64,000 nucleotides of DNA from positions 88,993 to 152,992 of the forward strand of contig NYVG01000016.1 in assembly GCA_002684495.1 (NCBI GenBank), written 5' to 3'. A program made the position numbers and the translations under genes. Below, in pieces: positions 54,005 to 61,972 of this stretch. How positions within the stretch are numbered: position 1 is the stretch's first letter; each line of letters opens with the position of its first letter. This DNA is from Gammaproteobacteria bacterium. GTDB lineage: Bacteria; Pseudomonadota; Gammaproteobacteria; Pseudomonadales; Azotimanducaceae. The notes under the pieces were generated by a model. That model did no database searches, was not told the origin of the DNA, and saw only the letters and a program-made list of their open reading frames with translations.

Positions 54005-55297
54005 TTAGCTGGCATTGCCGAGGACGCTGACCTCTTGGCCGATGGTGCCGCCAGGTACTGCTCCCACAACAATCCCTTGGCCATAGTCGAAGCGCTTGAT
54101 GATTGGACCCTTTTCGTTGCGGCCCAAGATTACCGGATCGTGGCGGGTCAGTTGATCATTACTCACATACCACAGGCTGCCATTGGCCTGAGTTGCCGCC
54201 GCCGGCACCTGCAGGGCATCCATTAGCTTAGGCCCTTGGATTTGTGCATCAACAAAGGTGCCAGGCTGTAGATCTGCAGTCAGGGTGACCGGAATGAATA
54301 CTTCGGCGAAGCGGCTTCGCGCGTCGAGCTCTGCGCTTACCCGCTCAATCAGTCCGCTGAAGGAGTTACCTCGGTCACCAAAAATCACAGAGCGCCCTTG
54401 AGCGGGCTGGATGAGGGCTAGATCGTCGGCGGGTATTGGCAGGACAAGTTCTGCGGCGTCGATGGCAAACACCCGGCCGAATGATTTACCGGAGTTCAAC
54501 AGCTGGCCGATTTCAGCATTGCTTTCGGTCACTTTACCCGCGAACGGTAAGCTGAACCGCGTGCGCGATAGCTCTAGTTGGGCAACCTCGGCCCTGGCTA
54601 GGGCGGCGGCGAGTTGGGCTTCCGCTTGGGCGATCTGGGGCGTCAGCGCAACCAGTGGCGGTGCTGTCGTACCTGGATTAAGCAACGCGTAGTTCGCTAC
54701 TGCTGCATCGCTCTTAGCCTGCTGTAGCAGCAGATTCGATCGAGCAGAAGCCACGTCAGCTTGGGCTTGGGCTACCCGGAGTTTGAAGTCTCTTTGGTCG
54801 AGAACCAATAACGTCTCGCCTGCTGCAAAGGTGCCGCCGACGCGCAGCGCTGCTGCAATTGTCTCAATACGCCCAGAGACCTGAGGCGTTAGATCAATGT
54901 AGTTGCGTACGCTGATACTGCCGTTGGCGTTAACCGAAACCTGATGGGTGGTAGCAATGGGTTGTACAACTTTGACCTGGGTTACCTGATTGGTGGCCGC
55001 AGGCCGGACGATGGCGGGGGTGCCCGTAGCAGGTGTATTAGGTGCTCTAGAGACCACCACCGCCAGCGCGATAACACCGACGATACCGATAATCTGTAGT
55101 AATCCCACGAGCTTATTTTTTGCTCCGCTCGCGTCTTTTGGTTTTATTGTGGTCGGTTGCGATTTTGCTTTATTAGCGAACGGGTTTAGGGGTTTGCGTT
55201 GGGACGCGGATTGCTGGGCCACGATGCCGCCCGGCTGGCTCCGATAAAAACGAAACAGCGCAATTATGCGGAGTCCGAAGTGGAATATTTGCGCCAT
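54005..55297 (-). CDS. RND efflux periplasmic adaptor (membrane fusion protein)
   Basis: 430 aa as opened; GTG at 55220-55222 (405 aa) may be the real start. A cytoplasmic Lys/Pro-rich stretch precedes one membrane helix (LVGLLQIIGIVGVIALAVVV), followed by a lipoyl half-domain (VSGRIETIAAALRVGG), an alpha-helical hairpin rich in Ala/Gln (around 165-240), the second lipoyl half (LPFAGKVTESNAEIGQLLN) and a beta-barrel. It bridges the permease to an outer-membrane channel encoded elsewhere. It is divergent from csaA. Confidence 0.9.
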   Translation of the reverse strand: MAQIFHFGLRIIALFRFYRSQPGGIVAQQSASQRKPLNPFANKAKSQPTTIKPKDASGAKNKLVGLLQIIGIVGVIALAVVVSRAPNTPATGTPAIVRPAATNQVTQVKVVQPIATTHQVSVNANGSISVRNYIDLTPQVSGRIETIAAALRVGGTFAAGETLLVLDQRDFKLRVAQAQADVASARSNLLLQQAKSDAAVANYALLNPGTTAPPLVALTPQIAQAEAQLAAALARAEVAQLELSRTRFSLPFAGKVTESNAEIGQLLNSGKSFGRVFAIDAAELVLPIPADDLALIQPAQGRSVIFGDRGNSFSGLIERVSAELDARSRFAEVFIPVTLTADLQPGTFVDAQIQGPKLMDALQVPAAATQANGSLWYVSNDQLTRHDPVILGRNEKGPIIKRFDYGQGIVVGAVPGGTIGQEVSVLGNAS

Positions 55298-55472
55298 ATT
55301 AAAACCCTGTATATTCGATCATCTTGCTCTCGGTGGATCGAAAGTTCACTAAAGCCTGACCAAATCATGGCTTCAATTCGATGAATGATTCGTGAAATTC
55401 GCGGGTATGATAAGCCCAGGGCGCAGTGTTGGTGTGTTGCGTACATAGCCGCTAAAGTTAAGGGTCTGCGAG

Positions 55473-55820
55473 ATGTCGCGAAAACCAACCATTAGTTTTG
55501 CTGATTTTGCAAAAGTTGATTTACGTGTGGGCACAGTGATGAGAGCTGAGTCGTTCTCCGAAGCGCGCAAACCAGCGATTAAGTTATGGATCGATTTTGG
55601 CAGCGACATTGGCGAGCTTAAAACCAGTGCGCAAATTACCGACCGCTACTCGCCCGAGCAGTTAATTGGCCGACAAGTCGTAGCGGTTGTTAACTTTGAA
55701 GCCAAACAAATCGGCCCGTTTATGAGCGAGTGTTTGGTCGTTGGTACGATGGATTCCAATGGGATTGTGACGTTGCTAGCACCAGATCATAGCGTGCAAG
55801 ACGGATTACCCATCGCATAA
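55473..55820 (+). CDS. csaA: CsaA-like tRNA-binding/chaperone protein
   Basis: 115 aa OB-fold protein: ISFADFAKVDLRVGTVMRAE, KLWIDFGSDIGELKTSAQI, VVAVVNFEAKQIGPFMSECL and the end LLAPDHSVQDG. This is the tRNA-binding domain also found at the C-terminus of MetRS, as a free-standing CsaA. Homodimeric CsaA binds tRNA and has chaperone-like activity. Start ATG 55473 follows a weak purine-rich site. No operon partner is evident. Confidence 0.9.
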   Translation: MSRKPTISFADFAKVDLRVGTVMRAESFSEARKPAIKLWIDFGSDIGELKTSAQITDRYSPEQLIGRQVVAVVNFEAKQIGPFMSECLVVGTMDSNGIVTLLAPDHSVQDGLPIA

Positions 55821-55876
55821 GGGTAGAGGCAGCGATAGGTATGCACATATTGCAAACGCTAACCAAGGTGGCTTAG

Positions 55877-57082
55877 ATGAAAAGACTGAAGTTATGTACC
55901 CCAGCATGGCTCTTAGGCGTTAGCCTGATTTGGCCGTCTGTGCTCTGTGCGGATCTGGAGCTGGAATTACAGGCCCCTGTCGGCAAAAGCATTCTCTCGT
56001 GGTCACCGGAGCAACAGCTTCAGGGCTACGGCAGTATGGCCAGTATTTTCCCTACACGGCCTATTACAGCCAGCGGAATAGCCTCGTCGTTACCGAGTGT
56101 TGCGCCGAATAAGGCATTTGATGAAGCTGGGCTCAGTTATTCCTTTGTCATTGGGGATGGCGTTGCAACAACGGTTACGGGCGTTGGCAGTTTCATGCAG
56201 CGCATGAATACAGCTGGCCTTATTGTCGTGAAAGACGGCGTCGTACAGGTTGAGCGTTATGCACTCGGCCACCATGCACGCAGACCTTGGGTGTCGTTCT
56301 CAGTAACAAAATCTGTTGTCGCCATGCTGGTGGGTGCGGCGATCAAAGACGGCTACATCAGCTCAGTCGACGACCCGGTTACGGATTATTTACCGCGCTT
56401 GAAGGGCGGGGTGTACGACGGTGTGAGTGTTGGCCAATTGTTACAAATGTCCTCGGGTGTCGGTTGGAATGAGGACTACACCGACCCGAATGCAGATGTA
56501 GCGGTTGCGCCTCTCGGTGGCACTGCATTATTTCGTTATATGAATCAGTTGCCCCGGGTAGATAAACCAGGCTCTGTTTTTAACTACAGCACTGGCGAAA
56601 CGAACTTGGTTGGCGCAATGCTGCGCGCGGCGATCGGCAACAATCTAAGCACCTACCTTGCGGCTAAAATTTGGCAGCCATTCGGCATGGAAAGCGATGC
56701 GAGCTGGTTGCTTGATCAACCCCATGGTGCAGAAGTAGGTGGTTGTTGCATCAGTGCTACATTGCGGGACTATGCACGCATCGGTTTGTTCGCCCTAAAC
56801 CCTGAGCATTCCGAGGGCGGCAAAAAAGTATTGCCCGATAATTGGTTGCAACAGTCCACAACTGGATCTGCCAGTTTCGCAGGATACGGATATTCCTGGT
56901 GGCTTATGCAGCCAGACGTTTTTGCCGCTGAAGGCGTGTTTGGCCAGATCATTTGGATTGACCGTCGTCATAACTTGGTAATCGCATTACACAGTGCATG
57001 GCCTGCGGCCTGGGGGCCGGATTTAGAGGCGGAATTAATGGCCTTTATTGGTGCCGTAACCGCAGGGTTAGCCAAGGGATAA
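55877..57082 (+). CDS. Secreted serine hydrolase, class C beta-lactamase family
   Basis: 401 aa with an N-terminal signal peptide (LLGVSLIWPSVLCA). The catalytic SxxK is in FSVTKSVVAMLVGAAIKDG, the Tyr in FNYSTGETNLVGAML, and a YSWWLMQPDVFAAEGVFGQ-type loop and IDRRHNLVIALHSAWP strand follow near the end. It resembles the 6-aminohexanoate-dimer hydrolase/esterase subgroup rather than a true beta-lactamase. Substrate unknown; it acts in the periplasm. It is convergent with the NPP gene. Confidence 0.85.
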   Translation: MKRLKLCTPAWLLGVSLIWPSVLCADLELELQAPVGKSILSWSPEQQLQGYGSMASIFPTRPITASGIASSLPSVAPNKAFDEAGLSYSFVIGDGVATTVTGVGSFMQRMNTAGLIVVKDGVVQVERYALGHHARRPWVSFSVTKSVVAMLVGAAIKDGYISSVDDPVTDYLPRLKGGVYDGVSVGQLLQMSSGVGWNEDYTDPNADVAVAPLGGTALFRYMNQLPRVDKPGSVFNYSTGETNLVGAMLRAAIGNNLSTYLAAKIWQPFGMESDASWLLDQPHGAEVGGCCISATLRDYARIGLFALNPEHSEGGKKVLPDNWLQQSTTGSASFAGYGYSWWLMQPDVFAAEGVFGQIIWIDRRHNLVIALHSAWPAAWGPDLEAELMAFIGAVTAGLAKG

Positions 57083-57098
57083 CAGGCTGAACGTTGGG

Positions 57099-58352
57099 TC
57101 AACGTAGATGCTCGGACAACACGGCCGGATTCCCATCAATTTTGGTGGTAATCGGTAAATCCAGCAGCGCCATTACGAATGGATACACGTGTACCAGTTC
57201 GAAGGCGGATTCACGTCCTGGTTTGATGCCAGGGCCGGCAGCGTAAAAGATACCGTGCATATTGCTGTCACGGTCTGCTCTGTAACCGTGTGCGCCTGCG
57301 GGTGGATTGAAGTTGAGCTTAGGGCGTCTAATCATTAAATACGCGGGTGCATCGACAGTCGCTATAAAGTCAGGTGTTCGTGCGTTATCGGCCAGTTGCA
57401 TGTGCTGCGGAAATTGGCCCCGAGAATACACTTCCAACCCTGGAATTTTGTTCAAAATAACTTTAGAAGAGTCTAATAAATTACTGTTTTTGCTATAAAA
57501 ATAAGTATAGGCGCCACCACTGATGATCTCCGAATTATCGTTCCAGGCTGCAATGTCGAGCCAATCTTCGAGAAACAGTATTGAGCGATCGTCCACGCTG
57601 GCCATGCCATGATCCGAGGTAATGATCAGATTCACCTCAAAGGACAGGGCAGCTAAACCCTTCAGCAGCAGGGCCAACTCGCCATCGACTTTTGCTATGG
57701 CAGTATTTACCTGTGGACTGTCAGGGCCATGGTTGTGGCCAGCACTGTCAACGTCGGAAAAATACATTGTGATGAGTCTGGGCCGATCCTGCTCTGGCAA
57801 TTGCAGCCAGTCTAGAACTTGCTGAACTCTGGTTTTGTTGGCAACCCGACCGTCGTAAATTTTGTAATGAGTGGGGCGTATACCTTGAATGTCCGCTTCG
57901 CTGCCCACCCAGAAGAAACTTGCGGCAACGGCACCGGACTTTTCCACGGCAACCCACAACGGCTCGCCGAAATACCACCGGCCATCCTCCACCGCTTTGC
58001 GATTACTCATGCGGTAGGTGGCAGCACGCGAGCGGTCGTAAAACGTGTTGCCGATAATTCCGTGGCTCCCCGGGTACATACCGGTGACGATCGAGTAATG
58101 GTTTGGAAATGTGCTGGTTGGAAACGCAGGAATAAGTCCCTCGGCTTGCAGGCCGTTGGCTGCAAACCGTTGCAGGCTTGGACTGTGGCCGCGGGCAAGA
58201 TAATCGTGGCGAAAGCCGTCTAATGAAAGCATAACCACTGGCGCCTGGGTTCGTTGACTAGAGGCTCCATTCGCTTGGTCGCTGGCAATATTCAGTTGGG
58301 TTGTAACTGTCAGTAGCAGGAGGCTGATGAATGTCAGAATTTTGCTGGGCAT
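57099..58352 (-). CDS. Ectonucleotide pyrophosphatase/phosphodiesterase (NPP) family
   Basis: 417 aa with a signal peptide (ILTFISLLLLTVTTQL). VVMLSLDGFRHDYL gives the first metal Asp; FPTSTFPNHYSIVTGMYPGSHG carries the catalytic Thr; FSDVDSAGHNHGPDSP and ITSDHGMASVDD give further metal ligands; DSNMHGIFYAAGPGI gives the last His. This is an alkaline-phosphatase-superfamily enzyme that splits phosphodiester or pyrophosphate bonds in nucleotides or lipids outside the cytoplasm. It is divergent from the TonB-dependent receptor, which may import a product or a phosphorus- or nucleoside-containing ligand. Confidence 0.88.
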   Translation of the reverse strand: MPSKILTFISLLLLTVTTQLNIASDQANGASSQRTQAPVVMLSLDGFRHDYLARGHSPSLQRFAANGLQAEGLIPAFPTSTFPNHYSIVTGMYPGSHGIIGNTFYDRSRAATYRMSNRKAVEDGRWYFGEPLWVAVEKSGAVAASFFWVGSEADIQGIRPTHYKIYDGRVANKTRVQQVLDWLQLPEQDRPRLITMYFSDVDSAGHNHGPDSPQVNTAIAKVDGELALLLKGLAALSFEVNLIITSDHGMASVDDRSILFLEDWLDIAAWNDNSEIISGGAYTYFYSKNSNLLDSSKVILNKIPGLEVYSRGQFPQHMQLADNARTPDFIATVDAPAYLMIRRPKLNFNPPAGAHGYRADRDSNMHGIFYAAGPGIKPGRESAFELVHVYPFVMALLDLPITTKIDGNPAVLSEHLR

Positions 58353-58619
58353 AAATGTCTATTTGCGGGTTTCGCAGACATATCATATTCGCTTCGGCGC
58401 TATTGTGGTAATGCCCGCAGGATTTTCCGCTCTGTTTTGGTTTTGGTTTTGGTTCGAAATTGGCTTTGCGCGCTAAATTGGTGCGTAAATTGTGGCGCGC
58501 AACAAAATGTTATATACATAGAGGCTTTTGATATGAATCTTTTGTGATAGATTTACGCTCGAGGTCATCTTTTGATTGACGTCAAAGTTGAGAATAAATT
58601 CATAACAGGAGGGAAGGCT
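58353..58619. other. Divergent intergenic region NPP/TonB-dependent receptor
   Basis: 267 bases with three TTTTGG repeats (58433-58450), an inverted repeat (listed separately) and AT-rich sequence near 58508-58540 that probably contains the receptor promoter. No small gene is evident. Confidence 0.5.
58466..58502. promoter_or_regulatory. Inverted repeat upstream of the TonB-dependent receptor
   Basis: TTGCGCGC (58466-58473) and GCGCGCAA (58495-58502) are perfect 8-base arms separated by 21 bases. Within lie the imperfect direct copies GCTAAATTGGTG and GCGTAAATTGTGG. It is followed by an AT-rich TATATACAT stretch that might include a -10 box. It may be an operator controlling one or both divergent genes. 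Confidence 0.4.
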
Positions 58620-61400
58620 ATGGATAACTCAAGTTCACGCTTGACGTTAGCACCGTTTGCTCTTGCAGCGGCTATGGCGCTGCCGATTTCCGCTCAGGCC
58701 GAAGACGACGGCATGATCGAGGAGGTAGTAGTAACCGGTTCTTACATTGCTAAGGCAGTCGAAGAGCAATCTAATCCGGTCGACGTATATGATCGGGCAG
58801 AATGGGAGGAGCAGGGAAGCCCGCAGATGGTGGAGATTATTCGAAATACTCCTGCCATGTCCGGCACGCTCAATCAGTCGGAGCAGTACGCCGGTTCAGG
58901 CGTGGCTACTGGCCTTAAGAATATAAATATCCGAGGTCTAGGTGCCGAGAGATCCTTAGTACTTATGAACGGTAAGCGCATGGTAGTTACCGGCGCCAGC
59001 GTGGGTAAAGGCGGTCAGTATGTCGTTGACATCGGTGCTTTTCCGACTATCGCGATGGAGCGGGTTGAACTGCTGAAGAATGGGGGCTCTGTTAACTACG
59101 GTACTGACGCGATGGCAGGGGTATGGAACTTCATTAGCCGTAGCGAGTTCGAGGGTTTAGAAATAGCGGCCAATAGCGGATTCATCAATAACAGCGAAGG
59201 TGGCGATCAAAACTTTGGTGTGATTTGGGGTACTGCTAGCGATAATGCTAATTTGGTTGTTTCGTTCGAATATGAAAACCGTGATCGCCTGAATACCTTT
59301 CAACACGGGCAAGTTGACCACAAATTTGGTGCATGGCCCTTAGGTATCTCCTCTTTCGGTAATCCTGGAACCTTTACGCCGGCAAACTACGACACCTCTA
59401 ATCAGGTTGTTGATCCGGAGTGTGGTAAAGACTGGGGCAACGGTGGAACGGCTATTCAACGTCGGATAAACACCTGGAGCGGCTGCGGATACACGTACGT
59501 ACCGTTTGCGAATATTATCGATCCGCAAAAACGCCTTAAATTTCTCGCGCAGACTAAATTCGAAGTCTCCGACACCATGGAGGTCTATGGAGAATTCTTG
59601 TGGTCTAAGTTAGAGACGATTTATGAGGGCTCTCCAAGTTATCCGCCAACTAATCCTGGCGCGAACTACTTCACGTTTGTTCCGTTGTCTAATCCTGGCT
59701 TAGCGGATCTGATGGCAAATGGAATGACAGACACTCAGTCCGCCGCCTTCACTGCTGCTGGCGGTGCGTTATGGTGGGGTCGTTCACTTGCAGGCCAAGG
59801 CCCTGCGGTCCAGTTTCCGCGTGAACATCACTCAATGCGTTTGGTGGGGGGGGTCCGAGGTGAGCTACCCTTTGCTCCTACAGGCGGTCTCAGCTACGAC
59901 CTTTCGGTAACCTATTCGGAGGCAGACTCAGATGTTGGTGGTACTGACATTCTGACTGAGCGGTTTGACCAGGCGGTAAACGGCGTTGGCGGACCGGACT
60001 GTCCTCGCGTGAGCGAAACAGCTACCTCTGCGGACAACGATGCAATCCGAGGAGATGCGAGTGCAGGGTGCTACTGGTTTAACCCCGCAGGTACTGGTGC
60101 TACTGCTGCACCGGGTAGTCTCTTATACAACGACCAAAGTCTCAGAGACTGGTTCACTGGCCGCTCCGCTGGTATCACTGAAAACAGCTACTTAGTGACT
60201 GACTTGGTAATCAGTGGCGATCTGCCGATTGATACCGGTGCAGGTACTGTTGCGTTTGCGGTAGGCGGACAACATCGTTATTACGAAAGTGAGTACAACC
60301 CTACGGGTGATAACCGTGTTGACGGCGCTCAGCCTTCGCCATTCCACTTCCTTGGCGTATCTCTATACAACTACTTGGAAACAGTGAACTGGGCGGTTTT
60401 TGCAGAGGCTGCAATACCGCTTACTGACTCACTCGATATAGAAGTTGGCGTGCGTTACGAGGATTACGATTTGGACGCAGTGACTAAGCCCAAGCTTGCA
60501 GGTCGCTGGGATATAAGCGATACGATAGCGATCCGCGCCTCCTATGAGCAGGTATTCCGTGTGCCCGTATTGCCAAACAATCCAACGATTTCGTTGGAGC
60601 TCTACGCGCCGTTAGGAGAGTACTTGTCAATCGAGACACCTGTGCCCACAGCTTTGGCCCCTGAGGAGTCTAATAACTTCAATATTGGTGCAATTCTTGC
60701 GCCGGTGGAAGGTCTCACAATGACCATCGACTACTACAACATGTCACTGGCTGGTCCTTTCGGTCGGGAGTCGGCGACCTGTGCATGCGCGGACTTGATC
60801 ACGAACGATTTAGGCCAGGTTAACAAGATCGTCACGGAACTGATTAACGGCGAAGACATCGATACCGACGGCATTGATGTTGAAATCGACTACCAGATCC
60901 CGATGGACTTCGGCATGATCAGCACTGGTGCAAACGCAAATTACATCCTATCTTATGATGTTGCGGGTGAGCTGGCGTCTGATGGTACGCAAACTGGCGG
61001 ATTGTATGATGCTGTTGGCAAGTACAACGTGCGAGCTACGGCATTACCGATCGAAGTTCGTTCAATGCCAAAGTTCAAGATCAATGGCTGGATTGGCTGG
61101 TCGAATGATACCCAGAATGCACGAATCTACGCACGCTATATCGATGCGATGGATGTTGCTGAGTCCTCTACCTCATACGGTGTAGCGGGAATCACTGATA
61201 TTGATTCTATGTTGTCGTTTGACGCTCATTACAGCATTGATTTGATGGACAGTGCACTTAAGATCACCGGATCAGTAATGAACTTAACTGACGAGAGAGC
61301 ACCGCTAGCGCCTCACGAGCAGGGTTACGATGCATACACTCACAACCCTCTGGGTCGCGTATTCCAGATTGGTTTGCGTTACACCCTCGGAGACGGTTAG
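58620..61400 (+). CDS. TonB-dependent outer-membrane receptor
   Basis: 926 aa from ATG 58620, which has an excellent CAGGAGGGAAGG ribosome binding site; 16 codons of open frame before it are discarded. The signal peptide ends in ALAAAMALPISAQA. The TonB box follows (EEVVVTGSYI). The plug domain has NINIRGLGAERSLVLMNGKR and VELLKNGGSVNYGTDAMAGV. The remainder is a large 22-strand beta barrel with Asp/Asn/Gly/Tyr-rich strands and ends in the outer-membrane signature GRVFQIGLRYTLGDG. Ligand unknown. A rho-independent terminator follows 27 bases after the stop. Confidence 0.95.
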   Translation: MDNSSSRLTLAPFALAAAMALPISAQAEDDGMIEEVVVTGSYIAKAVEEQSNPVDVYDRAEWEEQGSPQMVEIIRNTPAMSGTLNQSEQYAGSGVATGLKNINIRGLGAERSLVLMNGKRMVVTGASVGKGGQYVVDIGAFPTIAMERVELLKNGGSVNYGTDAMAGVWNFISRSEFEGLEIAANSGFINNSEGGDQNFGVIWGTASDNANLVVSFEYENRDRLNTFQHGQVDHKFGAWPLGISSFGNPGTFTPANYDTSNQVVDPECGKDWGNGGTAIQRRINTWSGCGYTYVPFANIIDPQKRLKFLAQTKFEVSDTMEVYGEFLWSKLETIYEGSPSYPPTNPGANYFTFVPLSNPGLADLMANGMTDTQSAAFTAAGGALWWGRSLAGQGPAVQFPREHHSMRLVGGVRGELPFAPTGGLSYDLSVTYSEADSDVGGTDILTERFDQAVNGVGGPDCPRVSETATSADNDAIRGDASAGCYWFNPAGTGATAAPGSLLYNDQSLRDWFTGRSAGITENSYLVTDLVISGDLPIDTGAGTVAFAVGGQHRYYESEYNPTGDNRVDGAQPSPFHFLGVSLYNYLETVNWAVFAEAAIPLTDSLDIEVGVRYEDYDLDAVTKPKLAGRWDISDTIAIRASYEQVFRVPVLPNNPTISLELYAPLGEYLSIETPVPTALAPEESNNFNIGAILAPVEGLTMTIDYYNMSLAGPFGRESATCACADLITNDLGQVNKIVTELINGEDIDTDGIDVEIDYQIPMDFGMISTGANANYILSYDVAGELASDGTQTGGLYDAVGKYNVRATALPIEVRSMPKFKINGWIGWSNDTQNARIYARYIDAMDVAESSTSYGVAGITDIDSMLSFDAHYSIDLMDSALKITGSVMNLTDERAPLAPHEQGYDAYTHNPLGRVFQIGLRYTLGDG

Positions 61401-61427
61401 GGTTAGATATTGGTATTGATCAATGGG

Positions 61428-61456
61428 AAAAGCGCCGCTCTGCGGCGCTTTTTTTT
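61428..61456 (+). terminator. Rho-independent terminator of the TonB-dependent receptor gene
   Basis: AAGCGCCGC (61430-61438), loop TCT, GCGGCGCTT (61442-61450), then T-run to 61456; extra A-T pairs extend the stem. It lies 28 bases after the receptor stop codon. The opposite strand reads a run of As, so it is directional for the plus strand. Confidence 0.95.
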
Positions 61457-61464
61457 GCCTGCAG

Positions 61465-61968
61465 TTATTGTTTTGTTATGCGCTGAGGCGGAGTTTTCGC
61501 AAAGAACTCAAAAGACTCTCGAGTAGCGTCTGTAGTGACGTTAATTCGATTTCGTTGGGTCGACTTAAACGCCATTAAGAGCGATGTTTGCAGGTTCGTG
61601 ATGGGCAGTGATGCCTCTGCAGATTCCAAATAAATGAAAACATAGTTGCCCTCAGATTCAGCACCAAGTACCTGTACCGCCACAGGACTCTGATCTTGTT
61701 GCCAGAGCCGGGTATTTTCAGCTGCATGCAGGGCGATCAACGCACGTTGCCGCAGGTCTTCCAGGTTAGGCTGAAGCTCTCCCTGTTGGCGCAGCCATGC
61801 GATGGCATCGTGGTAATGTAAGCGATGAGTAATATTTGCCTGACGCTGATCGGAGCTGAGTTCCACATCGCCCCAACTAATAGGTTGACGATGTGAATAG
61901 GCACTGGGTAACGCGCTCAGGCAGAGCATTAGCACACAGCCCAATCGAAGATGAGTTGACCCAAACAC
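61465..61968 (-). CDS. Exported small protein, DUF6702-like
   Basis: 167 aa from GTG at 61968; the frame stays open to 62043 but that overlaps the peptidase end. The signal peptide is LGCVLMLCLSALPSAYS. The mature part starts HRQPISWGDVELSSDQRQAN and has THRLHYHDAIAWL, with several His residues. The 'H-x-x-x-x-x-x-x-x-x-x-H-R-x-H-x-H-D-A' pattern resembles DUF6702, a family often found beside M1-type peptidases. Function unknown. It is 4 bases after the metallopeptidase stop, so co-transcribed with it. Confidence 0.6.
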   Translation of the reverse strand: MFGSTHLRLGCVLMLCLSALPSAYSHRQPISWGDVELSSDQRQANITHRLHYHDAIAWLRQQGELQPNLEDLRQRALIALHAAENTRLWQQDQSPVAVQVLGAESEGNYVFIYLESAEASLPITNLQTSLLMAFKSTQRNRINVTTDATRESFEFFAKTPPQRITKQ

Positions 61969-61972
61969 TCGA

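Noticed and set aside
55373..55609. 78-codon minus-strand frame near csaA
   Set aside because: Overlaps csaA in antisense, with no motif support.
58433..58450. TTTTGG hexamer repeats as a phase-variation tract
   Set aside because: Only three copies, not clearly placed between promoter boxes; too short to call phase variable.
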